Source: Paenibacillus sp. RC67 (lineage in GTDB: Bacteria; Bacillota; Bacilli; Paenibacillales; NBRC-103111). From it: a DNA stretch of 64,000 bases. The stretch is taken from contig NZ_CP125098.1 of NCBI RefSeq assembly GCF_030020805.1, positions 2,336,001-2,400,000 on the forward strand. Direction: 5' to 3'. Each line of letters begins with the position of its first letter. The stretch's first letter is position 1. The notes below the pieces were generated by a model that saw nothing but the letters and a program-made list of their open reading frames with translations, was not told where the DNA came from and ran no database searches. The position numbers and the translations under genes are program-made. Of this stretch, positions 1 through 9,562 are shown piece by piece.

Positions 1-58
1 ACTGGCATCGGAAACATAATCGCATCTTAGAAACGGATGGAAGAGAAGGGATGAATGG

Positions 59-1081
59 ATGAAGCAAATCCTTATCGTCGATGATGAACCCATGATCCGG
101 GCTGGATTAATGAAGCTGATCAAGCAGTATAACCAGGCCATTCAAGTTCAAGCGGTTCCTAATGGAGTCGAGGCTTTGGCAGAAATTCGCAAGCATAATC
201 CGGATATGGTATTTACGGATATTCGGATGCCCAAAATGGATGGCTTGGAACTGTGCAGAGAAATTTCCCAAATGAATCTGCATCTACGTACGGTTGTCAT
301 CTCAGGTTACGGAGATTTCACGTATGCTCAGAAATGCTTGACTTACGGTGTGAAAGAGTATTTATTAAAGCCGGTAACTGAAGTGGAGCTGTATCCTGTA
401 TTAGACCGTTTCCTTTATGAGGAGCAAACGCATTCTATCTCGATCTCCGCTTATGAGGAGTGGCTGGAGCAGGCTGAAGCAGCTATTTGGGCGTCTGATT
501 TCGAGGTCGTCGATCGTTTGCTTGCGCGCTGGAGGGGAGACGATCTGTCCGGCAGATTGACGACAGAGCAGCTGCAGCAGACGGTTGCGGAAGCATTGAG
601 AGTTTTGATTAAGAAATTGAACGGGCGCGAGCTGTATCAGTTCAACTTGCAATCTCCTTTTAAAACGCTGCTTAATCATGACGAAGTGCTTGAACGCTTC
701 GAGTCAGAGCTCATTCATTTATGTGACCAACTGGTTCAATGGCGCGGAGGCAATCAGAAGAATGTATTTGAAGAGGCCAAAGCCTACATTGATGAACATA
801 TAACGGAAGAAATCAGTTTAGAGGCGGTTGCGGAGAAGGTTGGGCTTGCTCCTACCTATTTCAGTTATTATTTTAAAAAAATGACCAATGAAACTTTCGT
901 CCAATACCGGATGAAAAAGCGAATCGAAATGGCAAAAAGACTTCTTGAGATGCCGCATTATAAAATTGTGGATGTAGGGATGGAAATCGGTTATCAAAAC
1001 TATCCTCATTTTTCTAAAATTTTCAAGAAAATGACCGGTATCTCTCCTTCGGAATATCGGCAGTTGTTAGGGATCAAATAA
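59..1081 (+). CDS. Response regulator, CheY receiver plus AraC-type HTH (YesN-like)
   Basis: Cytoplasmic response regulator that should bind DNA when phosphorylated by the kinase encoded directly downstream. Residues 1-120 form a CheY receiver: acidic pocket at DDE (8-10), phosphoacceptor Asp54 in FTDIRMPK, and conserved Lys in LLKPV. Residues 240-340 carry two AraC-type helix-turn-helix motifs ending in the usual ISPSEYR. The middle region is the variable linker typical of YesN regulators. The start at 59 follows AGAGAAGGG. The stop is followed at once by the kinase ATG, so the two are co-translated. In Bacilli such pairs usually control sugar ABC transporters, and the lipoprotein and glycosidase downstream are the likely targets; that is inference. 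Confidence 0.93.
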   Translation: MKQILIVDDEPMIRAGLMKLIKQYNQAIQVQAVPNGVEALAEIRKHNPDMVFTDIRMPKMDGLELCREISQMNLHLRTVVISGYGDFTYAQKCLTYGVKEYLLKPVTEVELYPVLDRFLYEEQTHSISISAYEEWLEQAEAAIWASDFEVVDRLLARWRGDDLSGRLTTEQLQQTVAEALRVLIKKLNGRELYQFNLQSPFKTLLNHDEVLERFESELIHLCDQLVQWRGGNQKNVFEEAKAYIDEHITEEISLEAVAEKVGLAPTYFSYYFKKMTNETFVQYRMKKRIEMAKRLLEMPHYKIVDVGMEIGYQNYPHFSKIFKKMTGISPSEYRQLLGIK

Positions 1082-2953
1082 ATGAAATCCAGCTTAGCCT
1101 TAAAAATGTTTTTTTATTTTATTATTGTCATCGTGTTATCATCCTCCATTATCGGAGTGACGCTTTACTTCCAATCTTCGAAGGAGCTCGATCGTCAAAC
1201 AGAGAAGCTATTAACCCAGATTGTTGACAATGGAATGCACCACACGGACTTATACTTAAAAAACTATGAACGAGTTACTTTATCGGCGCTGGCTTCATCG
1301 ACGGTCAAGGAGTTCCTGGATGTGAATGACAAAAGCTTCTATTCCATGTTCACACTGCCAAACCAGATTAAAGAAAAAGTCATGCAGCCTAGCTTCATCA
1401 ACAATCCGGAAATCAGTTTAATGTACTTCGTCGGCTACAACGGCACTAGTGTTGTGGATGTGAATGCAGCAAACCTATCGATTAACGGGTCGATGATAGC
1501 CGATAGTTTGGATGAATTGAAAAATATGACGAAGGAAGACGGCAGCCTGACCATCTTGGATTGGAGCTTTACTAATGGGAATTTGGCATTAGCTCGTAAA
1601 ATTTCTGGCAGACAGACCTCAAAGGCGTTTAAGGGGATTCTCGGCATCGAGCTGAAAATTGAAGAGTTGAACACGCTGTGGAAAGGGATTAACCTTGGGG
1701 AGAACGGTTATTTTTATATCGTGAATGACCGGGGGCGCATCGTCTATCATCCTATCGCTTCCAAGATCGGCAAGCAGCTCGAAGGTCAATTGTTCAAGCA
1801 GCTGCAGGAGAACTCCAATCGCTTCTTCGTATCCGAGGATGAAAGCGAGAGAATGAACTTTAGCAGGCGCTCCGATTATTCCGGCTGGACGCTTGTCGCC
1901 TCCATGCCATTAAATGAGCTGAGGCAGCCGGTTTTGAATATTCGGCAGACGACAATTATTACATGTGCGGTAGCACTATGCCTCGCATTCTTGCTTGCGT
2001 TTCGGTTCGGAAAAACCATTATTCGACCCATTCAACGCCTGGAACTGGGAATGCGTCAGACGGAGAAGGGGAACTGGACACAAGTTCCGATGACAGGAGA
2101 TAAGGATGAAATTGACCGCTTGATTCGAAGCTATAACGTGATGGTAGCAAGGCTATCGGATCTGGTTGATCAGGTCTACGCGGCGGAGCTAAAAAATCAG
2201 GAGGATCAGCTTAAAAGGCAGGCAGCCGAATTTCAAGCGCTTCAGCTGCAGATCAATCCACACTTTTTGTACAATACATTAGAAACCGTTATTTGTTATG
2301 CAGTGGTGCAGGATTCAGAAGAGATCAAAGATATCGTTCGATCGCTTTCCTACATGCTGAGATATTCGATCCGAACCGATTTAGAGGAAATAACCGTAGC
2401 GAACGAGTTGAAGCATATTCTTCATTTTATGACGATTATGAATCATCGATTTGAGAGGCAGTTCGAGATTCAAGTCGATATCCCGCCGGAATATTTGCTG
2501 AAAACCATGGTGCGACTTTCATTGCAACCGGTGGTCGAGAATGCGTTTAAGCATGCGTTTCCCGACGGGATCGAGGAACATCATTATATTCGTATCGGGA
2601 TGAAGGTCGAAGAGAACGATCTGCTGGTAACGATTGCGGATAATGGCATAGGAGTTACTGAAGAGCGGCAAAAGGAGCTGACAGAGCTGCTATCCGGAAT
2701 GGCAGTTCAACGAGCTGCAGGGGCAGAGGGGCCGGATGGAGGGATCGGACTGCTGAATGTGCATAACCGGATTCGGATGGTTTTCGGAGAGCAATACGGC
2801 CTCTCAATTCATGGCGTGTCAGGACAAGGAACGACGATAACGTTACGAATGCCGGACAAGCGTCCATTTGATTTTACGGCAAAAATACTCTCCAACTCCG
2901 GTACTCCGAAGGAAGTGCGGTCACTTCAAAGCGCTCTAGAAATGCGCGGGTAA
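1082..2953 (+). CDS. Membrane sensor histidine kinase, YesM type
   Basis: Partner kinase of the preceding regulator. Membrane segments lie at about residues 9-30 and 289-309 and enclose an extracytoplasmic dCACHE-like sensor of about 255 residues. HAMP (310-362) follows, then a short coiled coil. The His_kinase motif INPHFLYN is at 391-398, with His394 as the likely phosphorylation site. A HATPase domain has an N-box (VENAFKHAF), a G1 box (DNGIGV) and a G2 region (GGIGLLNVHNRI). The length of 623 residues is normal for this LytS/YesM class. There is no gap to the regulator gene. The C-terminal 30 residues after the ATPase core look unstructured. The ligand cannot be told from sequence; a sugar or sugar-binding-protein signal is inferred from context. 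Confidence 0.93.
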   Translation: MKSSLALKMFFYFIIVIVLSSSIIGVTLYFQSSKELDRQTEKLLTQIVDNGMHHTDLYLKNYERVTLSALASSTVKEFLDVNDKSFYSMFTLPNQIKEKVMQPSFINNPEISLMYFVGYNGTSVVDVNAANLSINGSMIADSLDELKNMTKEDGSLTILDWSFTNGNLALARKISGRQTSKAFKGILGIELKIEELNTLWKGINLGENGYFYIVNDRGRIVYHPIASKIGKQLEGQLFKQLQENSNRFFVSEDESERMNFSRRSDYSGWTLVASMPLNELRQPVLNIRQTTIITCAVALCLAFLLAFRFGKTIIRPIQRLELGMRQTEKGNWTQVPMTGDKDEIDRLIRSYNVMVARLSDLVDQVYAAELKNQEDQLKRQAAEFQALQLQINPHFLYNTLETVICYAVVQDSEEIKDIVRSLSYMLRYSIRTDLEEITVANELKHILHFMTIMNHRFERQFEIQVDIPPEYLLKTMVRLSLQPVVENAFKHAFPDGIEEHHYIRIGMKVEENDLLVTIADNGIGVTEERQKELTELLSGMAVQRAAGAEGPDGGIGLLNVHNRIRMVFGEQYGLSIHGVSGQGTTITLRMPDKRPFDFTAKILSNSGTPKEVRSLQSALEMRG

Positions 2954-2998
2954 CGATGGATGAATGTCATTTCATCTGGAAAAGGTTAGGTAAAAGCG

Positions 2999-4642
2999 AT
3001 GCATAAAGATAAGACTGCAATGCTTGTTCTCCTTGCTGGCACGCTTATGTTAATCAACGGATGTGAGCCCGAGGAGGAGCGGAAAGACAAAGAGAATGTG
3101 GCTATTACCGTTAGTCCTGCCGGTGTTTTCCCTATAACGAAAGAACCGACCAAGATCAGGATCATGGTCATGGACAATAACCGAGTTGAGAATTTTGCCA
3201 CAAATGAATTTAGCAAATGGATCGAAGAAAAAACAAATCTGCGTATTGAGTGGGAGGTCGTGCCTGCAAAAAGCGCCGAACAAAAATTGTCTTTATCGTT
3301 AGCAAGCGGCAACTATCCGGACATTTTTCTGGGATTGAATGTAAAACCATTGCTGCAATCCTTGTATGGCAAGGACGGAGTATTTCTTCCTCTTAATGAT
3401 TTGATCGATAAATACGGAACTGAGACGAAGAAAATGTTTGATGAAGCGCCGTATGTTAAAGATATGATAACGGCACCGGATGGCAGTATATACGGCTTGC
3501 CCTTAATCAACGAATGCTACCATTGCACAATGGGAACGAAGATGTGGATCAATTCGGTATGGTTGAGCAATCTGGGATTACAAGTGCCGACAACGGTGGA
3601 TGAGTTCTTCGAGGTTCTGAAAGCGTTTAAGGAGAGGGATCCGAACATGAATGGGGAAGCTGACGAGATTCCGCTAGTAGGGGCAACGAATGCTCCCTCA
3701 GGAAATATCGAATCGTTCATAATGGAATCTTTCATTGAAAGTGACGGCAATCATATGTTTGTGAAGGATGGAACCATTCAGGCGGCATATATCCAGCCGG
3801 GATGGAAGGACGGTCTAAAATATTTACATAAGCTGTACGATGAAGGTCTGCTTGCAGCCCAATCCTTTACGCAGGATCGCAACCAACTGAAGCAACTAGG
3901 TGATAGCCCGAACGACGCGCTGATTGGAGCAACGCCTGCACAGAACCCATCAGTATTCAGCTCCATGGACAAGAGCCGGTGGAAGCAGTATGTGACCGTA
4001 CCTCCGCTAAAGGGACCAGGTGGCTGGCGAACGGCTGTGACTAATCCTTATGGCTCGGTCGCACAGGGCGCTTTTATTATTACTAATAAAGCTCGAAGCC
4101 CGGAAGCTGCATTTCGATTGGCTGATTTGCTCTACAGTGGGGAAGCTGCGTTAAGAGGAACAGTTGGCCGTCCGGGGAAGGAATGGACCTGGGCCGAGGA
4201 AACCGACAACGGGATTGACGGTCACCACGCCAGATGGAAGCAGCTTGTTAGCTTCGGCAAGATGCAGAACGTTCACTGGTCTCAAACAGGGCCCTCCTTC
4301 CGATCCAGCGAGTGGCGGTTGAGTCAGGCGGCAGATGCTGAGAATCCGTTGGAAGTTGTATTGTATCAGGAAACCAAGAAGAATTATGAGCCTTTTAAAA
4401 TGGATGCTTCCAAGGTCGTTCCGCCCATGTTTTTTACGAATGATCAAGCGGAAGAACTAACTGATTTAATCAGCCCTATTGATAACTACCGCAGGGAATT
4501 TTTAGCGAGAGCCGTCATGGGGGATGCCGACATTGATGCGGAATGGGATAGCTATGTCCAGACATTGGATAAAAGCTTGAACTTGAAGCGTTACTTGGAA
4601 ATCTACCAAGAGGCGTACGATAACCGTCTAAAGAAGTCGTAA
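2999..4642 (+). CDS. Extracellular solute-binding lipoprotein (family 1, LplA-like)
   Basis: Lipid-anchored binding protein of a carbohydrate ABC importer. The N-terminus has a short positive stretch, a hydrophobic core and a lipobox ending at Cys22 (INGC); Asn at -2 is slightly unusual. The mature 525 residues match the long LplA-type binding proteins of Paenibacillus, with features such as a conserved early strand ending in W and an LKA-x-DPN-region. No permease gene follows: a glycosidase comes next, so the membrane partners must lie before base 1 or elsewhere. It follows the YesN/YesM-like pair by 45 bp and is likely in the same transcript. The substrate cannot be assigned. Confidence 0.88.
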   Translation: MHKDKTAMLVLLAGTLMLINGCEPEEERKDKENVAITVSPAGVFPITKEPTKIRIMVMDNNRVENFATNEFSKWIEEKTNLRIEWEVVPAKSAEQKLSLSLASGNYPDIFLGLNVKPLLQSLYGKDGVFLPLNDLIDKYGTETKKMFDEAPYVKDMITAPDGSIYGLPLINECYHCTMGTKMWINSVWLSNLGLQVPTTVDEFFEVLKAFKERDPNMNGEADEIPLVGATNAPSGNIESFIMESFIESDGNHMFVKDGTIQAAYIQPGWKDGLKYLHKLYDEGLLAAQSFTQDRNQLKQLGDSPNDALIGATPAQNPSVFSSMDKSRWKQYVTVPPLKGPGGWRTAVTNPYGSVAQGAFIITNKARSPEAAFRLADLLYSGEAALRGTVGRPGKEWTWAEETDNGIDGHHARWKQLVSFGKMQNVHWSQTGPSFRSSEWRLSQAADAENPLEVVLYQETKKNYEPFKMDASKVVPPMFFTNDQAEELTDLISPIDNYRREFLARAVMGDADIDAEWDSYVQTLDKSLNLKRYLEIYQEAYDNRLKKS

Positions 4643-4693
4643 ACATTGTGGCTTAGGCTGAAATAGACGATACCTTATAAGGAGAGTGTAACT

Positions 4694-6798
4694 ATGTTAA
4701 ACAAGGAATGGAAACAAACCGCACCCGGCATTTGGACCTTGAAGGCTGGAGAAACAGCTTCTCTATCTCCGATGTCCGTGATAGGAAGGAGCCTAAAACC
4801 GAAGCTTTGCAAGCAATGAACACGGCTTCTTTTCCATTGGATTCGGAACAAATCCACGTGCAGGTTACAGGAAAGCAAACGGTCATTACGCTGCCCTTGG
4901 AGCGGGAGGAAGGGCTGTATGGGCTGGGACTTCAGCTGTTAAAGCTTAACCATCGGGGGCGTACCCGCTATTTGCGGGTGAACAGTGATCCTAAACAGGA
5001 TACGGGAGAAACTCATGCTCCGGTTCCCTTCTACGTATCGAGCCGGGGATATGGAGTTATGGTTAATACATCACGGATTGTTTCCATATACTGCGGTTCT
5101 GCTGTTCGTCTTTATAGCGGATTAAGCGGGGAAGCTAAGGATCGCAATGCGGATCGGTCTTGGAAAGCTACACCGGTTTCAGATACGGTAGAAATTGTGA
5201 TCGATGAGCCTGGCGTAGAGCTGTACTTGTTCGGCGGGCCGACAACGTTGGACGTTGTAAGAAGGTATAATCTGTTCCATGGAGGCGGGGTGCTGCCGCC
5301 CAAGTGGGGTCTGGGCTTCTGGCATCGTGTGCCGAAAGCATACACGGCTGAGCAGGTCATGGATGAGGCTATGTCTTTCCGCGAAAAAGAGTTTCCATGT
5401 GATGTTATCGGCTTAGAGCCCGGCTGGCACAGCAAAAGCTACCCTGTCACTTATGAATGGAACCGCGAGAGGTTCCCTGAACCCGAAAGCTTCGTTAAGG
5501 GCATGGCCGAGCAAGGCTTTCAAATCAATTTGTGGGAGCATCCTTATGTCTCACCGGATGCAGCCATCTATGAGCCGTTAGTACCGCTATCCGGTTCCCA
5601 TACGGTATGGCATGGGCTTGTACCGGACTACACACTGGAAGAAGCCAGAGAAATCTATATGAAGCAGCACGGGACCGAGCATGTTGATATCGGTGTATCC
5701 GGCTACAAGCTGGATGAATGCGATGGTAGTGAGCTAACCCGCAATTCATGGATTTATCCGGCGCATGCAAAGTTCCCTTCGGGAGCAGATGGCGAGCAGA
5801 TGCGACAGCTGTACGGTCTTATGATTCAGAAAATGACGGATGATGTATATCGCAGCAAAAATCGTCGCACATATGGACTGGCTCGAGCTTCCTCAGCTGC
5901 GGCTTCCTCGCTGCCTTACGTTCTCTACTCTGATTTATACGATCATCGTCAATTCGTGAGAGGGATGTGCAGCTCCAGCTTTAGCGGGCTTCTCTGGACT
6001 CCGGAGGTACGCAAGGCACGGAATGCGGAGGATTGGGTGCGGCGTATGCAGGTCGTATGCTTCTCGCCGCTTGCGATGGTCAATGCTTGGGCGGACGGAA
6101 CGAAGCCATGGTCATATCCTGAAGTGGAAGCGATTGTAAAAAAATATATTACACTGCGTATGCGGCTTATTCCATATTTATATTCTGCGTTTGCTCGATA
6201 CTGCTTTGAAGGAATTCCACCGATTCGTTCCATGCAGCTGGAGGCGGGCTCTTCTGTGGAAGCTGCAGGACAAGAACATGCTCTTGACTCCACAGACTTT
6301 GCTTACGGAGGTGTGAGCGATACAGATGTGGACGACCAGTTCATGGTAGGTGATTCCTTGCTAGTTGCGCCTCTATTTGAGGGGGAAAGCGAGCGCAATG
6401 TTTATTTACCTTCTGGTGTCTGGTATGACTTTGAAACCGGTGAGCGATTGGAAGGAGGCCGTACGATCCGGGTAAGCGCAGGCTTGGAGCGAATTCCTGT
6501 GTTTGTGAAGAACGGTGCGATTATCCCTATGATGCCGGTGATGCAGCATGCTCCTAAAGCAGGAGAAGCTGTTGCACTAGAGCTGCATCATTACGGTAAT
6601 GCTCCCGGACGGTTTGAACTATTCGATGACGATGGCGTTAGCTTCGCTTATGAATCGGGTGAGTATCGTTGGATAACCTTGGAAGTACAAGCAGGAGCAG
6701 ACGGTATGTTAACCGGATCGGTTTCTGATGCAGGGGAAGACTGGAGCTCGGCCTACAGTACATTGGATTGGGTATTTCATCATCAGTCAGAAAAATAG
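4694..6798 (+). CDS. Glycoside hydrolase family 31 (alpha-xylosidase/alpha-glucosidase type), apparent -1 frameshift near the N-terminus
   Basis: Cytoplasmic retaining alpha-glycosidase. The long open frame runs 4708-6798 and holds the whole GH31 core: GLGFWHRVPKAY, a (beta/alpha)8 barrel with the likely nucleophile Asp336 in GYKLDECDG, and a C-terminal beta domain. The only good ribosome site (AAGGAG, 4679-4684) serves ATG 4694, which is in another frame. That frame reads like a family N-terminus (APGIWTLKAGE) and stops at 4817. The main frame from 4708 begins with an unconvincing peptide and has no properly spaced ribosome site. The two frames join if one base is re-read near 4783-4800. This may be a sequencing error, a recent one-base deletion or real frameshifting. 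The substrate is probably an imported plant-polysaccharide oligosaccharide. Confidence 0.8.
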
Positions 6799-6801
6799 AC
6801 G

Positions 6802-6813
6802 ATAAACGTTTAT
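6802..6813. promoter_or_regulatory. Perfect 12-bp palindrome with central CG (possible operator)
   Basis: ATAAACGTTTAT is its own reverse complement and lies 3 bp after the GH31 stop and 45 bp before the esterase start. A central CG in an A/T-rich palindrome is typical of LacI-family operators. It does not match the CcpA cre consensus well at the outer positions. The regulator is unknown. Confidence 0.3.
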
Positions 6814-6858
6814 GAAAATTGAATTACAATATCATTTAATATTGGGGTGGATGCAACC

Positions 6859-7494
6859 ATGTCGACATGGATTGAGCAAGGAGATATCGTATTATTTCAA
6901 GGGGATAGTATAACGGATGCCAAGCGAGTCAGGGAAGACGGGAACGATCTGGGAAAAGGATACGCCCTTATGGCTGCTGCTCAGTTCTCTGCTCTTTATC
7001 CGGAGAAGCAGGTGCAGTTTCTTAATCGCGGAATTAGCGGCAACCGGGTTAAGGATCTTCAATCACGATGGGTTGAAGACTGCCTTGATCTGAAACCGAA
7101 CGTAGTATCCATTTACATCGGAATTAATGATACATGGAGAAGATATGATCGCAATGATCCTACTTCGACAGAGCAGTATGAATCAGGATACAGAGATTTG
7201 CTGGGCCAGATGGCAAAGCTGGAAGCCAAGCTAATCCTGATCGAGCCGTTCGTGCTCCCAGTGCCGGAGGACCGTAAGCTGTGGAGAGAAGACTTGGACC
7301 CGAAAATTCATGTCGTTCGGGAGCTGGCACGTGAATACGGAGCCAAGCTAGTGTCGTTAGACGGCTTATTTGCGCAAGCTTCCATAAGGGCAAATTCGGC
7401 TTACTGGGCACCGGATGGTGTGCATCCTTCTCCGGCAGGTCATGCGCTGATCGCTAGAGCGTGGCTTCAAGCCGTAGGAGCGGTACAATTGTAA
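6859..7494 (+). CDS. SGNH/GDSL-family esterase
   Basis: Cytoplasmic serine esterase of the SGNH fold, probably removing acetyl groups from imported oligosaccharides. Block I is FQGDSITD, with nucleophile Ser17. Block II Gly is in RGISGNR, block III in IGINDTW, and block V carries the Asp/His pair in DGVHPS. At 211 residues it is a single domain with no signal peptide. ATG 6859 is preferred over GTG 6847 because GGGGTGG (6844-6850) sits 8 bases upstream of it. Related rhamnogalacturonan acetylesterases of the YesT/YesY type occur in similar loci, but assignment to pectin rather than xylan is inference from the neighbourhood. Confidence 0.85.
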   Translation: MSTWIEQGDIVLFQGDSITDAKRVREDGNDLGKGYALMAAAQFSALYPEKQVQFLNRGISGNRVKDLQSRWVEDCLDLKPNVVSIYIGINDTWRRYDRNDPTSTEQYESGYRDLLGQMAKLEAKLILIEPFVLPVPEDRKLWREDLDPKIHVVRELAREYGAKLVSLDGLFAQASIRANSAYWAPDGVHPSPAGHALIARAWLQAVGAVQL

Positions 7495-7498
7495 TTTG

Positions 7499-7565
7499 AA
7501 AAAAGCCCCGACGGGAACGGGATGCGTTGAATTTCACAGCGCGTCCTGCCTGTCGGGGCTTTTTG
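7499..7565. terminator. Bidirectional rho-independent terminator
   Basis: The 12-bp arms AAAAGCCCCGAC (7501-7512) and GTCGGGGCTTTT (7552-7563) pair perfectly around a 39-base loop. A-run and T-run on either side let it serve both the + strand esterase and the convergent - strand isomerase gene. Confidence 0.85.
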
Positions 7566-7567
7566 TA

Positions 7568-8416
7568 TTATTCTAGTCCTGCTGCACGGTACACTGTACG
7601 GAAGGCTTCCTGTGACCGCTTCAATAGCAGCTCACTAGGCTCCTCCAAAGGCTTCGGAGTCAAAATCTCTTGAGCAATGACCCCTCGATACCCAATTTGC
7701 TGCAAGGCTTGAAGAAATCCTGTAAGGTCAATGACTCCTTCACCGGGAAACAGTCTGTCATTATCTAATACATCGGCGACAGCGACGTTTGGAGCGTCGT
7801 TGATATGTACAAGGACAATTTGCGATGCATCCAGCTTTAGGATGTCATCTATTTCAAGCTCATTTGTATACCAATGGTAGCTGTCAAACAGCAAGCCCAC
7901 ATTTCGTTCCCCAATGGTCTCGATCCAATCCACCGTTTCTTGCAATCCCCAAATGAAAGGATTTTTCCAGTTCGTACGAAGGTGATGCGGGCCTACGAAT
8001 TCCAAACCAAGGCGAATGCCGAAGGGGGCTAAGATTTGAGCGCAGGTTCGCAATCTCCGGGTAGCTAGGGCCATAAAATGGGCTGAGTCATGGTCTGTAG
8101 ACGGCAGCACATAAGTGCAGCAGGCTGTGCAGCCCAGAGATGCGGCAGCTTCTGCCTGGCGAGTTAGGGTTGGAAGCCCAGCAAGAAATTCCTCCTCCGT
8201 AGTCCGCCATTGAACGGGAAGTCCTATTGTGGCTATTTGTATGCCGTACTCTTTTAGAATAGCTTGAGCGCCGGTGAGACCTCTATGGTCTATCCATTGC
8301 TCAAGTTCTTTTCCATCGACAGCGATGGCATCGAAACCGTAATTCGCAGCAGCTTGAATAAACGGCTCAATGGAACCTACATTGCCTATCCCGGCACGTG
8401 TCAAACCCTTTAACAT
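7568..8416 (-). CDS. Sugar phosphate isomerase/epimerase (xylose-isomerase-like TIM barrel)
   Basis: A 282-residue AP_endonuc_2-type TIM barrel. Likely metal ligands sit at strand ends: Glu in LGLEFVG, Asp in LLFDSYHW, His in VLVHINDAP and Glu in IAQEIL. Such proteins act on keto sugars, inosose or sugar phosphates in the cytoplasm; the substrate is not predictable here. It lies downstream of the Gfo/Idh/MocA gene on the same strand with 60 bp between, and the two are probably one operon. Isomerase/dehydrogenase pairs of this kind often work in oxidation and epimerisation of unusual sugars or inositols. The ribosome site AAGGAGG is clear upstream of the start. Confidence 0.85.
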   Translation of the reverse strand: MLKGLTRAGIGNVGSIEPFIQAAANYGFDAIAVDGKELEQWIDHRGLTGAQAILKEYGIQIATIGLPVQWRTTEEEFLAGLPTLTRQAEAAASLGCTACCTYVLPSTDHDSAHFMALATRRLRTCAQILAPFGIRLGLEFVGPHHLRTNWKNPFIWGLQETVDWIETIGERNVGLLFDSYHWYTNELEIDDILKLDASQIVLVHINDAPNVAVADVLDNDRLFPGEGVIDLTGFLQALQQIGYRGVIAQEILTPKPLEEPSELLLKRSQEAFRTVYRAAGLE

Positions 8417-8476
8417 GGTGCAGCCTCCTTTAGTTCATGTGTATTCCTAATCCGTACGGCCAACATATAGGACGGG

Positions 8477-9550
8477 TTATACAGTCCAATCCAAAATAAC
8501 CTCGTGACCGGTTCGGGATGATTCATAGATAGCATCAAGAATCAGATTATTAGTAAATCCGGTCATGACTGAAGTATCAGGCTGCTTGCCTTCGCGAATG
8601 CACTCGATAAAATGTCGGCTCAAGCGAATTCTGCCACCTTCGTCTTTATCAGGAGTGGCTAAGCTCACTTCTGCAGCACGTTCAAATGTTTCCGTGAGCA
8701 GCTTTCCTTGATTGCCGCGAATAGAAGCTCCGCCTTCAGAGCCCATCAGATGAATGAAATGCTGGCTGTCCGTGTCCATATGAACGGCCCAGCTGACTTC
8801 TAGGGACAACGTGCTGCCGTCTTCCATTTTGATAAGAGCGGTTGCCAGGTCCTCGACATCGAAGCGACCGTTCCAATTAGGTGTGCCCCAAGTACCGATA
8901 CCACGCTTTTTCGGTCCGAATTCCGCATAGGTAGAACCATAAACGGAAACAGGCTTCGGATTACCCATGAGGAAGAAGGCCAAGTCCAGCATATGTACCC
9001 CGATATCGATTAAGGGGCCTCCTCCGGATTCCTCACTTTGGGTGAACCATGTTCCCCAGCCAGGAATTCCTTTACGTCGAAACCAACCGACCTTAGCGTT
9101 GTATATACGCCCAAATGAGCCTTTATCAACCTGCTGCTTCAGCTGAAGTGGAAGCCATTCCCAGCGCATTTGATGAGGTATCATGAGCACCCTACCGCTC
9201 TCGCGTTGAGCGTTAACGATTTCTCGCGCTGACGGGACGTCAATGGCCATCGGCTTTTCCAACAATACATGCTTACCGGCTTTAAGAGCTTGAACGGCAA
9301 GCGGAGCATGCCATTTGTTAGGAACTCCGATCACAATGGCGTCGATTTCCGGATCGGAGATGAGCTGCTCTGCCGTTTCGTAACAGTGGGGAATGTTATA
9401 CTCGACAGCGCGCTGCTGTGCGAGAGGTAAATAAGTATCCGTAACGGCTGTTACAACGGCGTCTTGCGGGAGCTTTTGAAAGGTTTCGATATGGACTCGG
9501 CCTATGTTGCCTGCTCCTATGACGCCGATGCGGATTTTTTCTGATTTCAT
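8477..9550 (-). CDS. Gfo/Idh/MocA-family NAD(P)-dependent oxidoreductase
   Basis: A cytoplasmic sugar or cyclitol dehydrogenase of 357 residues. The N-terminal Rossmann fold begins GVIGAGNIG, the conserved catalytic Lys is in EKPMA (about residues 96-100), and the C-terminal alpha/beta dimerisation domain follows with the His in DIGVHMLDLA. Its ribosome site (AAGGAGG in the sense strand) overlaps the edge of the 41-bp tandem repeat array that fills the space in front of it, so the array lies in its promoter or 5' leader. Three oxidoreductases of this superfamily occur in the window and differ clearly from each other. Confidence 0.9.
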   Translation of the reverse strand: MKSEKIRIGVIGAGNIGRVHIETFQKLPQDAVVTAVTDTYLPLAQQRAVEYNIPHCYETAEQLISDPEIDAIVIGVPNKWHAPLAVQALKAGKHVLLEKPMAIDVPSAREIVNAQRESGRVLMIPHQMRWEWLPLQLKQQVDKGSFGRIYNAKVGWFRRKGIPGWGTWFTQSEESGGGPLIDIGVHMLDLAFFLMGNPKPVSVYGSTYAEFGPKKRGIGTWGTPNWNGRFDVEDLATALIKMEDGSTLSLEVSWAVHMDTDSQHFIHLMGSEGGASIRGNQGKLLTETFERAAEVSLATPDKDEGGRIRLSRHFIECIREGKQPDTSVMTGFTNNLILDAIYESSRTGHEVILDWTV

Positions 9551-9562
9551 GATTGGACCCTC

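Noticed and set aside
1-30. Frame ending TGIGNIIA-Ser-stop before the response regulator, possibly the end of an upstream gene
   Set aside because: Only ten codons lie inside the window and they match no recognisable C-terminus.
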